A stretch of DNA of 64,000 bases from Nocardiopsis sp. NRRL B-16309 (GCF_001279585.1 NZ_LGEC01000069.1:1-64000), one strand, 5' to 3'; shown: positions 33,610 through 42,599, counted from the first letter of the stretch. Program-made: numbers and translations. Notes: generated from the letters alone by a model not told the origin.

Positions 33610-33681
33610 CTCGGAGGCGCGCGGTCCGGCACCGGGTCCACTCGGTCCGGTGCCCGGGCCCGGTGCCGCGTGCCGCGGGCG

Positions 33682-34599
33682 CTAGCGCCCGGCGGAGTAG
33701 ACGCACAAGTGGGTGTAGGCGAGGGAGAACAGCGGTGTGGGCACGCCCAGCTCACGACCGCGCGCCACCAGGTCGCCGATGATGTGGTCGGCCTCGACGG
33801 CGTTGCCCCGGGTCAGGTCCCAGTACATCGAGGTGGTCGTCGTGGCCGCGGTGTCGGAGGCGATGGTCCGCGTGCGCTCCAGCATCGCCTCACCGGGTGC
33901 GAACCCCGAGGCGGTGGCCACGGCCACGGCCTCGGCGACCACGCCCGCGGTGAACTCCGGCCCGCCGGGGACGGAGTTGATCCGGCCGACCGGGGCGCGC
34001 ATCAGGCAGTTGCAGGCGCCCAGGCTGGCCAGGAAGACCCACTTGTCCCACATGCGCCGGCGGATGTGCTCGCTCGCGCGCGCGGTGTAGCCGCCGCAGT
34101 CCAGCGCGGCGTGCACCTCGTCCGGCCCGACGACGGGCCGCTCGGACAGGGGCCCGTAGGCCAGCTCGGCCAGCGGGCCGACCTGGACGATGCCGCCGTC
34201 CTCGTCCAGGCGGGTCTGCACGAGGCTCACCCCGCCGTAGACCCGGTCGGCGCCGAACCGCTCGACGAGGGCGTCCAGGTGGCGCATGCCGTTGAGGAAG
34301 GGCACCACCACCGTGCGCGGCCCCACCGCGGGGGCCAGGTCCTGGATCGCCTCGTCCAGGCCGTAGGACTTCACGGCCAGGACGACCAGGTCGTAGTCGG
34401 GGGTGAGCCGGTCGGCGGTGACGGTGGACACCGGCACGGTCTCGGTCCCACCGTCCTGCGTCGTCAGCCGCAGCCCCGTGTCGGCCAGCAGTCGGGCGCG
34501 CGGGGGACGGACGAGGAAGTCCACGTCGCGTCCCGCCCGCACCAGGCGGGCGCCGAAGTACCCGCCGACCGCGCCCGCACCCACGACAAGGATCCGCAT
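33682..34599 (-). CDS. 2-dehydropantoate 2-reductase (ketopantoate reductase) family
   Basis: This 305-residue ApbA/PanE-type enzyme has the N-terminal NADP motif GAGAVGGYFGA (7-17). The family lysine segment is VLAVKSYGLDEAI, followed by NGMRHLDALVERFG. The C-terminal domain holds MWDKWVFLASLGACNCL with the conserved Lys and Asn region. The canonical reaction is NADPH reduction of ketopantoate to pantoate for CoA synthesis. Actinobacteria carry several paralogs and no other pantothenate gene is near, so the true substrate is uncertain. ATG 34599 starts directly at the Rossmann fold. Confidence 0.85.
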   Translation of the reverse strand: MRILVVGAGAVGGYFGARLVRAGRDVDFLVRPPRARLLADTGLRLTTQDGGTETVPVSTVTADRLTPDYDLVVLAVKSYGLDEAIQDLAPAVGPRTVVVPFLNGMRHLDALVERFGADRVYGGVSLVQTRLDEDGGIVQVGPLAELAYGPLSERPVVGPDEVHAALDCGGYTARASEHIRRRMWDKWVFLASLGACNCLMRAPVGRINSVPGGPEFTAGVVAEAVAVATASGFAPGEAMLERTRTIASDTAATTTTSMYWDLTRGNAVEADHIIGDLVARGRELGVPTPLFSLAYTHLCVYSAGR

Positions 34600-34767
34600 G
34601 ACCGTCCCACTCTCGTTCCGCACCACTCGATCACCGCAAAACGTATGACCATGGGACATCGGCAGGCAAGGCCGGGGCGCCTGTCCCGACCGCGTCGCCG
34701 ACCGGGAACGGCCGCCTCACCCGGGGCGCGCGTGGTTGTGCCCGGGCGGCGCGGGCATGACCCAGGT

Positions 34768-35733
34768 GTGGATCCGCAGCCGATGCTCGCCCGGGCCACG
34801 GCCGAGCTGCCGACGGGTCCGGGTCTGGTGTACGAGCCCAAGTGGGACGGTTTCCGGACCCGGGCCGGCACCGCGCCGACCCGGATCGTCTCGCGGTCGG
34901 ACGAGGTGACCGACCGGCGCTGGCCCGAGCTGGTGGCCGCGCTGGAGACCCTGCCCGGCGGCCTGCTGATGGACGGCGAGATCGTGTGCTGGCTGGACGG
35001 CGGACTCAGCTTCGACGCCCTGCTGCGGCGCAACTCGGTCGGCGCGCGCCGGGCCCGGGAACTGGCCCTCGCCGAGCCCGCCCACTTCGTCGCCTTCGAC
35101 CTGCTGCGCGTGGACGGCCGGGACATCCGGGGCCGGCCGCTGTCCTACCGGCGGGGGCGCCTGGAACGGCTCTTCGCCGAGGGGCTCGACCCGCACCTGG
35201 ACCTGACCTGGCAGACCGACGACCCCGCGACCGCGCGGGAGTGGTACGAGGGGCTGAGCGGGGTGGGGATCGAGGGGATCGTCGCCAAGTCCGCCGACGG
35301 GGTCTACGAGTCCGGCCGCCGGGGCTGGCGCAAGTACAAGCACACGGTGACCACGGAGGCCGTCGTCGTGGGGGTCGTGGGCTCGGTGGAGCGCCCCGAG
35401 GCGCTCGTCCTCGGCCGCCGCGACCCTGGGACCGGGGAACTGCGGGTGGTCGGCCGCACGCGCGACCTCACCCCCCGGCAGCGGGCCGAGACGGCTCCGC
35501 TGCTGACACCCTCGGGCGAGCGGCTGGCGTCCGCCCCGTCCCGGTGGCGCGGCGGCGAGGCCGCGCCGCACGTGGGCGTGCTCCCCGAGACCGTGGTCGA
35601 GATCGTGCCCGACACCGGGACCGCGTCGGGCAAGTGGCGGCACGTGGTGCGGTTCGTGCGGCCCCGGCCGGACCTGGGGCCCGCGGAGGTCCCCGAGGGG
35701 CTCGACGTCGAGCGCCGGGCCCCCTCAGGCTGA
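34768..35733 (+). CDS. ATP-dependent DNA ligase (LigC/LigD-type), NHEJ
   Basis: This 321-residue ligase has the adenylation motif EPKWDGFR with Lys25. Further motifs are LMDGEIVCW (III), GIEGIVAKSADG (IV) and WRKYKH (V). The OB-fold end holds GKWRHVVRFVRPRPD. It lacks the polymerase and nuclease domains of full LigD. GTG 34768 is the most plausible start although its ribosome site is weak. Its 3' end overlaps the convergent ku gene by 9 bp, and together they form a minimal non-homologous end-joining pair. Confidence 0.87.
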   Translation: MDPQPMLARATAELPTGPGLVYEPKWDGFRTRAGTAPTRIVSRSDEVTDRRWPELVAALETLPGGLLMDGEIVCWLDGGLSFDALLRRNSVGARRARELALAEPAHFVAFDLLRVDGRDIRGRPLSYRRGRLERLFAEGLDPHLDLTWQTDDPATAREWYEGLSGVGIEGIVAKSADGVYESGRRGWRKYKHTVTTEAVVVGVVGSVERPEALVLGRRDPGTGELRVVGRTRDLTPRQRAETAPLLTPSGERLASAPSRWRGGEAAPHVGVLPETVVEIVPDTGTASGKWRHVVRFVRPRPDLGPAEVPEGLDVERRAPSG

Positions 35734-36747
35734 GATCCGCTCCCGCACGGCCGACTCCAGGTCCTCCCGGGACATCTTCGACCGCCCCGGCACGTCCAGT
35801 TCCTGGGCCCGGCGCAGCAGCTCCTTCTTGGTCATGCCCTCCAGGTCGGGCGCGGGCGGCTCGGCCTTCTTCTTCGACCGGCGCGACTTCCCGGCCCCGC
35901 CGCCCTTGCCCGCGGAGCTTCCGGCCGACTCCTCCGACCGGCGCGGTTCGGGCGCCCGCGCGCGTCCGCCCTTGCGTTCCTTGAGCGTCTTGCGCAGGGC
36001 GTCGGTGAGTTCGACGACCGTGCCCTCCTGGGCGGGGCGCTCCTCGGCGTAGCGCACCTTGCGACCGGCGCTCTTGGCCTCGATCAGCTCCTGGAGCCGC
36101 TTCTGGTAGACGTCCTCGTGCTGGTCGGGGTCCCAGTCCTCGGCCATCGCCTCCACCAGCTGCTCGGCCAGGCCGAGGTCGCGCTCGGAGATCGTGGCGT
36201 CGGCGACCGGCGGCATCACGTCCGAGGGGGTGCGGATCTCGTCCGGCCAGAACAGGGTGTTGGCGGTCAGCACCCCCTGTTGGGGGCCGATCAGCACCAG
36301 GTGTTCGCGGTCGCGCATCACCATCGTCGCCAGAGCGGCCCGGCCGGTGCGCTCCAGGACCGCGCACAGCAGCCGGTAGGGCTTGGCCGCGGACTGGTCC
36401 TGCGGGGACAGGAAGTAGGCGTTGGAGTACCACACCGGTTCGACGGAGTCCGCCGGGACGAATCCGGTGATCTCCATCGTCTTGGACTTGCCGGGTGTGA
36501 GTTCGGCGAGGTCCTCGGGCTCCAGGATCACGTACTCGTCGCTGTCGACCTTGGCGCCCTTGACGATGTCGCCAGAGCCGACGTCCTTGCCGGTCTCCTC
36601 GTCCACCTTCCGGTAGCGGACCCGGTGGTCCGTGCCCCGGACGAACTGGTGCATCGTCGGACCGTGCCGCTCCCGCGCGCTGTACAGACTGACCCCCAGC
36701 GACAGCAGCCCCACCGTGAGGGTGCCGCGCCACACCGTACTGACCAT
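35725..36747 (-). CDS. ku: Ku protein, NHEJ DNA-end binding
   Basis: This 340-residue bacterial Ku starts with the typical MVSTVWRGTLTVGLLSLGVS and has the Ku core up to about residue 255. It forms a homodimeric ring on DNA ends and recruits the ligase. A Lys/Arg-rich linker (RSKKKAEPPAP) leads to a SAP-like DNA-binding tail (LEGMTKKELLRRAQELDVPG) at about 300-340, an extended C-terminus as in Streptomyces Ku paralogs. ATG 36747 follows GGAGAGG with 8-nt spacing. It is convergent and overlapping with the ligase gene. Confidence 0.92.
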   Translation of the reverse strand: MVSTVWRGTLTVGLLSLGVSLYSARERHGPTMHQFVRGTDHRVRYRKVDEETGKDVGSGDIVKGAKVDSDEYVILEPEDLAELTPGKSKTMEITGFVPADSVEPVWYSNAYFLSPQDQSAAKPYRLLCAVLERTGRAALATMVMRDREHLVLIGPQQGVLTANTLFWPDEIRTPSDVMPPVADATISERDLGLAEQLVEAMAEDWDPDQHEDVYQKRLQELIEAKSAGRKVRYAEERPAQEGTVVELTDALRKTLKERKGGRARAPEPRRSEESAGSSAGKGGGAGKSRRSKKKAEPPAPDLEGMTKKELLRRAQELDVPGRSKMSREDLESAVRERISA

Positions 36748-37113
36748 GCCGACCACCTCTCCTCCATGATGTCCGCTACCAGGCAAAACGTGTGGATCAT
36801 CAGGTAAAGGACGGCGTCGGGGGGACGACACCGGAACAGGACGGCCCCGGTCCTGCCCGCCGACCGCCCGCCGACGCCGGACCGGGCGCGCACGTCGAGC
36901 ACCAGACCGGTGAAAACGTTGCTCTGACCTGCGTTTCTGGCCAGTTGTGGCCGTGGTGTGGACGCTCCCCGCGGCGCGTGCTCGGATGGATGTGCGAGCA
37001 ACCACGGGCGGACCCGCCGGTCGAACGGCGGCCGTCCCGGTGGAAGGGAGGCGACCTGGCATCGAACCGCACAGTTCCACCGGGAGCGATCCCGGAGAAC
37101 GAACAGTGACACG
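36748..37113. other. gene-free stretch upstream of ku
   Basis: About 365 bp. It holds the ku promoter region; I see no supported gene. Frames that are open here are GC-bias shadows. Confidence 0.5.
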
Positions 37114-37142
37114 GCGCCGCGTCCCGATCCGGGGCGCGGCGC
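37114..37142 (-). terminator. hairpin after the small HTH ORF
   Basis: GCGCCGCG-T-CCCG and CGGG-G-CGCGGCGC form a 13-bp stem with one G-U pair and a 3-nt loop, 34 bp beyond the stop of the minus-strand ORF at 37176. Confidence 0.6.
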
Positions 37143-37175
37143 TCGTGCGCTCCGCGCCGTGCCGGAGCCCCCCGC

Positions 37176-37451
37176 TCAGAGCCGGGCGCGGCGGTGGCGG
37201 CCGAGCAGGCCGGGGGCGAGCAGCGCCCCCAGGCCCGCCCGCCGCAGGCGGTCGAGCAGGTCGGGTTCGGACGTGTGCAGGCCGCGCGCCGCCGACCCCG
37301 CGGACCACTCGTACTCCTCCAGCGTCCGCAGCAGGCGGCCCCGCCGAACCTGGGCGGGGGAGAGCCGGAGGGTCTGGAGCAGCGCGGTGCGGCCGCCGGG
37401 GCACTGGAGTGCTTTCCAACGGATCCGGGGGATCGTTGGGAATCCGTACAT
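37176..37451 (-). CDS. small Fis-like helix-turn-helix protein or gene remnant
   Basis: This 91-codon ORF has strong GC3 bias over its last 70 codons, which supports coding. RLLRTLEEYEWSAGSAARGL, followed by SEPDLLDRLRRAGLGALL, resembles the Fis-type C-terminal HTH of enhancer-binding regulators, which is normally attached to a larger protein. The first 20 residues (MYGFPTIPRIRWKALQCPGG) look non-coding and no ribosome site precedes ATG 37451. It is either a real small DNA-binding protein or the 3' relic of a longer gene. A hairpin follows it. Confidence 0.42.
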   Translation of the reverse strand: MYGFPTIPRIRWKALQCPGGRTALLQTLRLSPAQVRRGRLLRTLEEYEWSAGSAARGLHTSEPDLLDRLRRAGLGALLAPGLLGRHRRARL

Positions 37452-37582
37452 GGGCAAGGGGGACGCGCCGTGGCCACACTGGCGAGGAGGTGACCGGCGG
37501 GTGTCCGGTCCCCGTGCCGGCCGAACCGGAGGCGCCCTCCTCCCGGCCCTCCCTGGCCATCCCACGACGTACGGAGTCCCCC

Positions 37583-38461
37583 ATGTTCACCTTCACCAGC
37601 GGCGACGGCCTGACGGTCCACGTGCACGCCTGGGTGCCGGACGGGCCCCTGCGCGGTGTCGTCCAGATCTCGCACGGCATGGGCGAGCACGCCCTGCGCT
37701 ACGCCCCGCTCGCGGCGGACCTCAACGCGCGCGGGTACGCCGTGTACGCCAACGACCACCGGGGCCACGGCGCGACCATGCACGCGGGCCCGGGTGTCCT
37801 GGGCGAGGACGGCTGGAACCTGCTGGTGGCCGACGTCGCCGCGCTCTCGCGCCTGCTGCGCGAGCGCCACGCCGGGCTGCCCCTGATCCTGCTCGGCCAC
37901 AGCCTGGGCTCGTTCGCCGCCCAGCAGTACCTGCTCGACCACCCCGCCCTGGCCGACGGCGTCGCACTGAGCGGCACCACCGCCGTCGACCTGCTCCTGG
38001 TGGACCTGGCCCGGCAGGGCACCGATCCGCTCACCGCCCTGAACGCCCCCTTCCAGCCGGCGCGGACCCCGGCGGACTGGCTCAGCCGTGACGAGGCCCA
38101 GGTGGACGCCTACGTGGCCGACCCGCTGTGCGGCTTCGCCCTGGACGCCGAGGGCATGGACGGGCTCACCGCGGCCGCGATGGGGCGGCTGGCCAATCCC
38201 TTCGGCGTCCCCCAGGACGTCCCTGTCTACGTGCTCGTCGGCGACCGCGATCCCCTCAACCAGGGGCTGGCGTTCAGCGACCAGCTCGTCGGGCGCTACC
38301 GAGAGGCCGGTGTCGCCGACCTGGTCTACCGGGTCTACGACGGCGCGCGCCACGAGCTGTTCAACGAGACCGACCGCGATCGCGACCTCGTCGTGGCCGA
38401 CCTGCTGGACTGGATCCACCGGGTCGCCGCGCGGCACCCCTACCCCTACGGCGCCCGGTAG
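37583..38461 (+). CDS. alpha/beta hydrolase, monoacylglycerol lipase-like
   Basis: This 292-residue serine hydrolase of the lysophospholipase/MGL group (Hydrolase_4) has the oxyanion motif HGMGEH (31-36) and NDHRGHGAT (57-65). The nucleophile elbow is GHSLGS with Ser107. The catalytic Asp is in GDRDPL and the His in ARHELFNE. There is no signal peptide. It probably cleaves lysolipids or monoacylglycerols in the cytosol. ATG 37583 begins the conserved N-terminus. Neighbours do not suggest a pathway. Confidence 0.87.
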   Translation: MFTFTSGDGLTVHVHAWVPDGPLRGVVQISHGMGEHALRYAPLAADLNARGYAVYANDHRGHGATMHAGPGVLGEDGWNLLVADVAALSRLLRERHAGLPLILLGHSLGSFAAQQYLLDHPALADGVALSGTTAVDLLLVDLARQGTDPLTALNAPFQPARTPADWLSRDEAQVDAYVADPLCGFALDAEGMDGLTAAAMGRLANPFGVPQDVPVYVLVGDRDPLNQGLAFSDQLVGRYREAGVADLVYRVYDGARHELFNETDRDRDLVVADLLDWIHRVAARHPYPYGAR

Positions 38462-38582
38462 GCCGGTGCGCCCCGTGCCGGTCCGCCCGCAGACGCAGGC
38501 CGTCCCCGTAGAGTGACCCGGAATACCTGGAGGCGGTGACGGTGGCGGCGCACGGACGGCGGCGAGTGGTGGGGCACACGTG

Positions 38583-39824
38583 ATGGAAGCGGATCTGCGG
38601 CGGGTCGTCGAGGCGCTCGAACCGTCCATGGAGCAGATCACGCTCGACGCGGTCGACCGCATCTGGGAGCAGGTTCCCGCCTACCGCGCCAGCGCCGATC
38701 CGCGTCTGCGCGCTGAACTCGCCCACCATGTCGGTCAGGTGTTCCACGCGCTGGTCACCAGCGTCAAGGAGGACCGCTTCGTCCAGCCCGCCGACTTCCC
38801 CTCCACCGCGGAGCACGCGCGGAGCAGGGTCCGGCAGGGGGTGTCGCTCTCGGACTTCCTCCAGGCCTTCCGTGTCGGCCAGCTCACCCTGTGGGAGGGC
38901 GTCAGCGCGGTCGCGCGCCGGGACCCGGGTGTGCGGGACGCGGCGATGGCACTGGTCAGCCGGGTCATGCACCTGATCGAGGTGGGCAGCTCCGTGGCGG
39001 CCGAGGCCTACCTCGACGCCCAGCAGCACGAGGTGGCCGAACTCGACCGGCTGCGCCGCGACGTGTTCGAGGACCTCCTGGCCGGCCACGAGATCCTGCC
39101 GGGACCCAAGCGGTCGCTGCTGTCCTCGGCGGGGCTGGACCCGGGCGTGGGCCTGGTCGTCGCGACCGCGCTGCCGGTCGCCCCGCTGCCCGACCAGCAC
39201 ACCCTGCCGGACGTCGCCGCCGCCCTGCGCGGCGCCTTCGCGCAGCGCGCTCCCGGGCTCACCGTCGTCCGCCAGCAGGAGGTGACCACCCTGGCACCGG
39301 CCGACGCCCGTGCCGCCGGGGCGGTGGTCGAGCGGCTGCGCCGCGCACTGGACGAGCTCTCGCACGCCGGTGTCCACCTGGCCGTGGGCCTGAGCGCCGT
39401 CCACGCGGACGTGGCCGCCGTTCCGGAGGCCTACACCGAGGCGTGCACGGCCAGGGACGGCCTGGGCGGTGCGGCGGGGCTCGTACCGCTGCCCCTGATG
39501 TCGACCTTCGACTACCTCGTGCTCCGGGACGACGCCACGGCCCGGCGGCTCGTCCGCCCGGAGCTGCGCAGGTTCGTCGAGGAGGACCTGTCCCGCGGCG
39601 GGACCCTGGTGGAGACGGTGCTGGCCTACGCCGCGCACGATCTGCGGGCCAGGGCCATGGCCCAGGCGATGCACCTGCACGTCAACACGGCCTACTACCG
39701 GCTCGACCGGATCGCCGAGCGGACCGGCTGCGACCTGCGCGCCTTCGCCGACCTGCTGGAACTCGTCATCGCCATCCGGCTGCTGAGCGACGGCCACCGC
39801 GTGGTGGGGCCCGGCGGAACGTGA
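38583..39824 (+). CDS. PucR/CdaR family transcriptional regulator
   Basis: This 413-residue protein has an N-terminal RsbRD_N-like helical region (1-160, with SDFLQAFRVGQLTLWEGV), a degenerate central GGDEF-like domain, and a C-terminal HTH_30 of the PucR type. The HTH reads TLVETVLAYAAHDLRARAMA followed by LHVNTAYYRLDRIAERTG. These regulators respond to metabolic signals; no ligand can be named. ATG 38583 immediately follows an in-frame GTG at 38580. It is convergent with uppP, and a perfect 16-bp terminator hairpin lies between them. Confidence 0.88.
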   Translation: MEADLRRVVEALEPSMEQITLDAVDRIWEQVPAYRASADPRLRAELAHHVGQVFHALVTSVKEDRFVQPADFPSTAEHARSRVRQGVSLSDFLQAFRVGQLTLWEGVSAVARRDPGVRDAAMALVSRVMHLIEVGSSVAAEAYLDAQQHEVAELDRLRRDVFEDLLAGHEILPGPKRSLLSSAGLDPGVGLVVATALPVAPLPDQHTLPDVAAALRGAFAQRAPGLTVVRQQEVTTLAPADARAAGAVVERLRRALDELSHAGVHLAVGLSAVHADVAAVPEAYTEACTARDGLGGAAGLVPLPLMSTFDYLVLRDDATARRLVRPELRRFVEEDLSRGGTLVETVLAYAAHDLRARAMAQAMHLHVNTAYYRLDRIAERTGCDLRAFADLLELVIAIRLLSDGHRVVGPGGT

Positions 39825-39896
39825 GCCTTCGTCGCCCGGAGCGGGGCCGCGGCCACGGGGGAGTGGGAACGTGGAGCCCCTCCGCGTGTCGTAACG

Positions 39897-39933
39897 CCGT
39901 CGGCCCCGGTCCGGGGCGGACCGGGGCCGACGG
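39897..39933. terminator. bidirectional terminator between the PucR gene and uppP
   Basis: CCGTCGGCCCCGGTCC and GGACCGGGGCCGACGG form a perfect 16-bp stem with a 5-nt loop, placed between two convergent genes. Confidence 0.85.
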
Positions 39934-39948
39934 CGGCACGGATTCGGC

Positions 39949-41097
39949 TCACTCGGCCGGCGCGGGGTCGTACTGCTCGCCCGTCACCGGGTTGGTGGCC
40001 AAGCCCGTGGCCGGGTCGTAGTCGACGTCCATGCCCAGCTGCGGGTCGTGGTAGAGCCCGGTCTCGGGGTTGCGGGGCAGCCCCGCCTCCGGATCGATCT
40101 CCCAGCCGGTCGTCGGGTCGATCCGGGGCGTGGGGTCGGCCGAGGGCTCCTCGCTGGGCTCGGCGGACGGCTCGTCCCGCGACGCCGCCCCGTCCGTGCC
40201 CGGGTCCTCGTCAGCGTCCTCGTCGACGGTCTCCTCGGCGACCACCTCGCCGCGGGCGTTCTGCGACTCGGCACCGCCCTGGGGGTCGAGCACACCGAAG
40301 CTGATCAGGGTCAGGACGAGGATGCCCAGGCCGATGCGGTAGTAGACGAACGGCATGAAGCTGTGCGTGGAGATGAACTTCATCAGCCACGCGATGACGA
40401 TGAATCCGACCACACCGGCGATGAGCGTGCCCACGATCGTGGCGCCCCACCCGGCGTACTCGTTCTCACCGATGTCGGTGAGCTTGTAGAAGCCCGACCC
40501 GAACACCGCGGGCAGGGCGAGCAGGAACGCGTACTCCGCGGCCTCCTTGCGCTTGAACCCGAGGATCATCCCGCCGGTGATGGTGCCGCCGGAACGGGAG
40601 ACGCCCGGGATCAGCGCGAGCGCCTGGAAGAGGCCGAAGGTCAGGCCGCGGGGGACGTTGAGCTCGTCCAGGCCGCGGACCTTGCTGCCGTAGCGGTCGG
40701 CCAGGCCGAGGAAGACGCCGAAGACGATCAGCGTCAGGGCGGTCAGCCGCAGGTCGCGGAAGACGCTCTCGATCTGGTCCTCCAGCAGCAGGCCCAGGAC
40801 GACGATCGGGACGGAGCCGATGATGACGTACCAGCCCATGCGGGCGTTGATGTCGCCGCGCAGCTCCCGCCGGAACAGCGAGAGCGTCCAGGTGGAGATG
40901 ATCTTCATGATCCGTTGCCGGAAGTAGATCAGAACGGCGAGCTCGGTACCGAGCTGGCTGACGGCGGTGAAGGCCGCTCCGGGGTCGGGCCAGCCGAAGA
41001 ACGCGGAGACCACCCGTAGGTGCCCGCTGGAGGAGACGGGGAGGAACTCGGTCAGCCCCTGGACCAAGCCGAGGATGACTGCTTCGATGAGGGACAC
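39949..41097 (-). CDS. uppP: undecaprenyl-diphosphatase with a repeat-bearing C-terminal extension
   Basis: This 382-residue protein's first 275 residues are a normal BacA/UppP, the membrane enzyme that recycles undecaprenyl pyrophosphate for cell-wall synthesis. It has GLTEFLPVSSSGHL (14-27), PGVSRSGGTI and multiple transmembrane helices. An unusual tail of about 110 residues follows: an acidic segment (EETVDEDADEDPGTDG), a Pro/Ser/Glu stretch, then a series of short repeats of the type DPTTGWEID, NPETGLYHDP, DPATGLATNPVTGEQYDP. The tail is predicted cytosolic or periplasmic and intrinsically disordered. The start is ATG 41097. Confidence 0.9.
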   Translation of the reverse strand: MSLIEAVILGLVQGLTEFLPVSSSGHLRVVSAFFGWPDPGAAFTAVSQLGTELAVLIYFRQRIMKIISTWTLSLFRRELRGDINARMGWYVIIGSVPIVVLGLLLEDQIESVFRDLRLTALTLIVFGVFLGLADRYGSKVRGLDELNVPRGLTFGLFQALALIPGVSRSGGTITGGMILGFKRKEAAEYAFLLALPAVFGSGFYKLTDIGENEYAGWGATIVGTLIAGVVGFIVIAWLMKFISTHSFMPFVYYRIGLGILVLTLISFGVLDPQGGAESQNARGEVVAEETVDEDADEDPGTDGAASRDEPSAEPSEEPSADPTPRIDPTTGWEIDPEAGLPRNPETGLYHDPQLGMDVDYDPATGLATNPVTGEQYDPAPAE

Positions 41098-41345
41098 GGA
41101 GGGTTCTGCTCCTGGCTGTGTTCAGCTCCGGTCGGGGGAGCCGGTGTCGGCTCGGGCGTGCCGGACGTGCTCGTACGGAATGAGGGGACTCCGGCAGCTT
41201 AGTCAACTTCTCGACCGTGAACGACCGGGCCTGCGGGTGGGGCCCGGCCGGCTCGCCGGGGCGGCCCCGCGTCCGAACGGTTCCGGGCCCTCGCGCGCGA
41301 GCCCCGGGGACGGGTGAGCGCCTTCCGCCGCCCGTGCCGGTCGCG

Positions 41346-41804
41346 TCAGTCCAGGGCGTAGCAGCGGATGACGATGTGGTCCTCCTCCGCCCGTGCCAGG
41401 CCGACGAAGACCGTCTCGGCCAGCCAGCGGTGCGCGGGGGAGTCGGTGCGAAACACCGGGCTGGTCCGGAAGTACACCCCGGACTCGGCGACCTTGAGGC
41501 CGCCGTCGAACTGGTCGGGGCACGCGCGGCCCTCGTGGTAGTAGCCGCGGTTGACGATGTCGATGACGGCGCCGTCGTCGGCCCGCAGGAGGTAGCGCGC
41601 CTCCAGGGCGCACACGTCGCCGCGGGTGTCGGACCAGTCGCCGCCGCCCGCCAGGACGGTGCCGGTCAGGCGCGGGCCGTCCACGGTGCCGCCGGTGATG
41701 GGGGTGAACTCGGTGCGCTCGCCGTCGCCGTGGCCGACGTGCAGGGGCTCGGCGACCCGGGCCCGGATCTCGAAGGCGAAGGTCAGTGAGGGTGCGAAGG
41801 TCAT
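41346..41804 (-). CDS. DUF3237 family protein
   Basis: This 152-residue protein matches the DUF3237 beta-barrel family: LTFAFEIRARVAEPLHVGHG, then FTPITGGTVDGPRLTGTVL, GGGDWSDTRGDV and YFRTSPVFRT. The family has no established activity but is often beside aromatic or xenobiotic degradation genes. ATG 41804 lies 65 bp from the shared TetR operator and is divergent from the TetR gene, so it is a probable target of that regulator. Confidence 0.85.
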   Translation of the reverse strand: MTFAPSLTFAFEIRARVAEPLHVGHGDGERTEFTPITGGTVDGPRLTGTVLAGGGDWSDTRGDVCALEARYLLRADDGAVIDIVNRGYYHEGRACPDQFDGGLKVAESGVYFRTSPVFRTDSPAHRWLAETVFVGLARAEEDHIVIRCYALD

Positions 41805-41868
41805 CGGATCGTTCCGTTCCCAGGGGGTGGCCGCCGCTCGCGGCGCGGGGCGACGAGCGCGCAGGTTT

Positions 41869-41889
41869 ATATAACGTTGTTGTATGACA
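41869..41889. promoter_or_regulatory. operator 1 of the amidase-cluster TetR
   Basis: ATATAACGTTGTTGTATGACA lies between the divergent DUF3237 and TetR genes. Its 21-bp pattern ATAyAACGyTGTTGTATGACA recurs at 42600-42620 before the amidase. Confidence 0.65.
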
Positions 41890-41936
41890 ACATTGCAGGA
41901 CCGTACCCCACACGTCAACCCAGCAGAGGTCCGAAC

Positions 41937-42536
41937 ATGCCGATCGAGGTGGACGAGGCCCGGCGTCTCGACGAGATCGCCGCCGCCACCATCGACGTCG
42001 CCCGCGAACGCGGCGTCCGCTCCGTCACCATCCGCGCCGTCGCCGAACGGCTCGGCGGGTCGACGGCCATGATCACCAACTACGTCTCCAACCGTTCCGA
42101 GCTCATGCTCAACGCCCTGCGCCGGGCCGAGGAGGACTGGACGCGCGACCTGGAGGGCGAACTCGACGGCGTTCCCGCGAAGGACCGGCTGCGCGTGGCC
42201 GCGCGGTGGATGTGCACCACCGAACGAGACGACGAGGTCCTCAGGCGGCTGCGGATGGAGATCGCCAGCGCGGGCCCCAGTGCCGGCTCGGCCATCGAGG
42301 AGGACCGGCGCACCACGTCGCGCCGCAGCCACGAGGAGCTGGCCGCGCTCGCCGGCGAGGCGGGCGCGGACGACCCCGCGCTGAGCGCGGACGTCCTCCA
42401 CCTGCTCTTTCGCGGCTACTGGCTCTCCACGCTGGAGGACCCCGAGACCTGGTCGGCCGAACGCGGAGCCCGTGCCGCGCTGGCCGTCATCGACCTGCTG
42501 CGCCAGGGGTCGGCGCGGGCCGCCGGAGGGGTCTGA
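41937..42536 (+). CDS. TetR family regulator of the amidase/ABC/CocE cluster
   Basis: This 199-residue protein has the TetR helix-turn-helix (TIDVARERGVRSVTIRAVAE, then LGGSTAMITNYVSNRSEL, about residues 12-55). A long C-terminal ligand domain follows. ATG 41937 has AGAGGT upstream. It is divergent from the DUF3237 gene with the operator ATATAACGTTGTTGTATGACA between them, and a second copy precedes the amidase operon 210 bp downstream of this gene. Auto-repression and control of the downstream transporter-hydrolase operon are inferred from the shared operator. Confidence 0.88.
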   Translation: MPIEVDEARRLDEIAAATIDVARERGVRSVTIRAVAERLGGSTAMITNYVSNRSELMLNALRRAEEDWTRDLEGELDGVPAKDRLRVAARWMCTTERDDEVLRRLRMEIASAGPSAGSAIEEDRRTTSRRSHEELAALAGEAGADDPALSADVLHLLFRGYWLSTLEDPETWSAERGARAALAVIDLLRQGSARAAGGV

Positions 42537-42599
42537 GCGGTTCTCGGGGGCTCATGGGGGTTGACAACCGGCGGGAGTCCGGCGCAAGCTCTCCATGAG

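Noticed and set aside
33550..35733. A single 727-codon gene covering the ligase
   Set aside because: Only the part from about 34768 has ligase motifs; the rest is antisense to the ketopantoate reductase gene.
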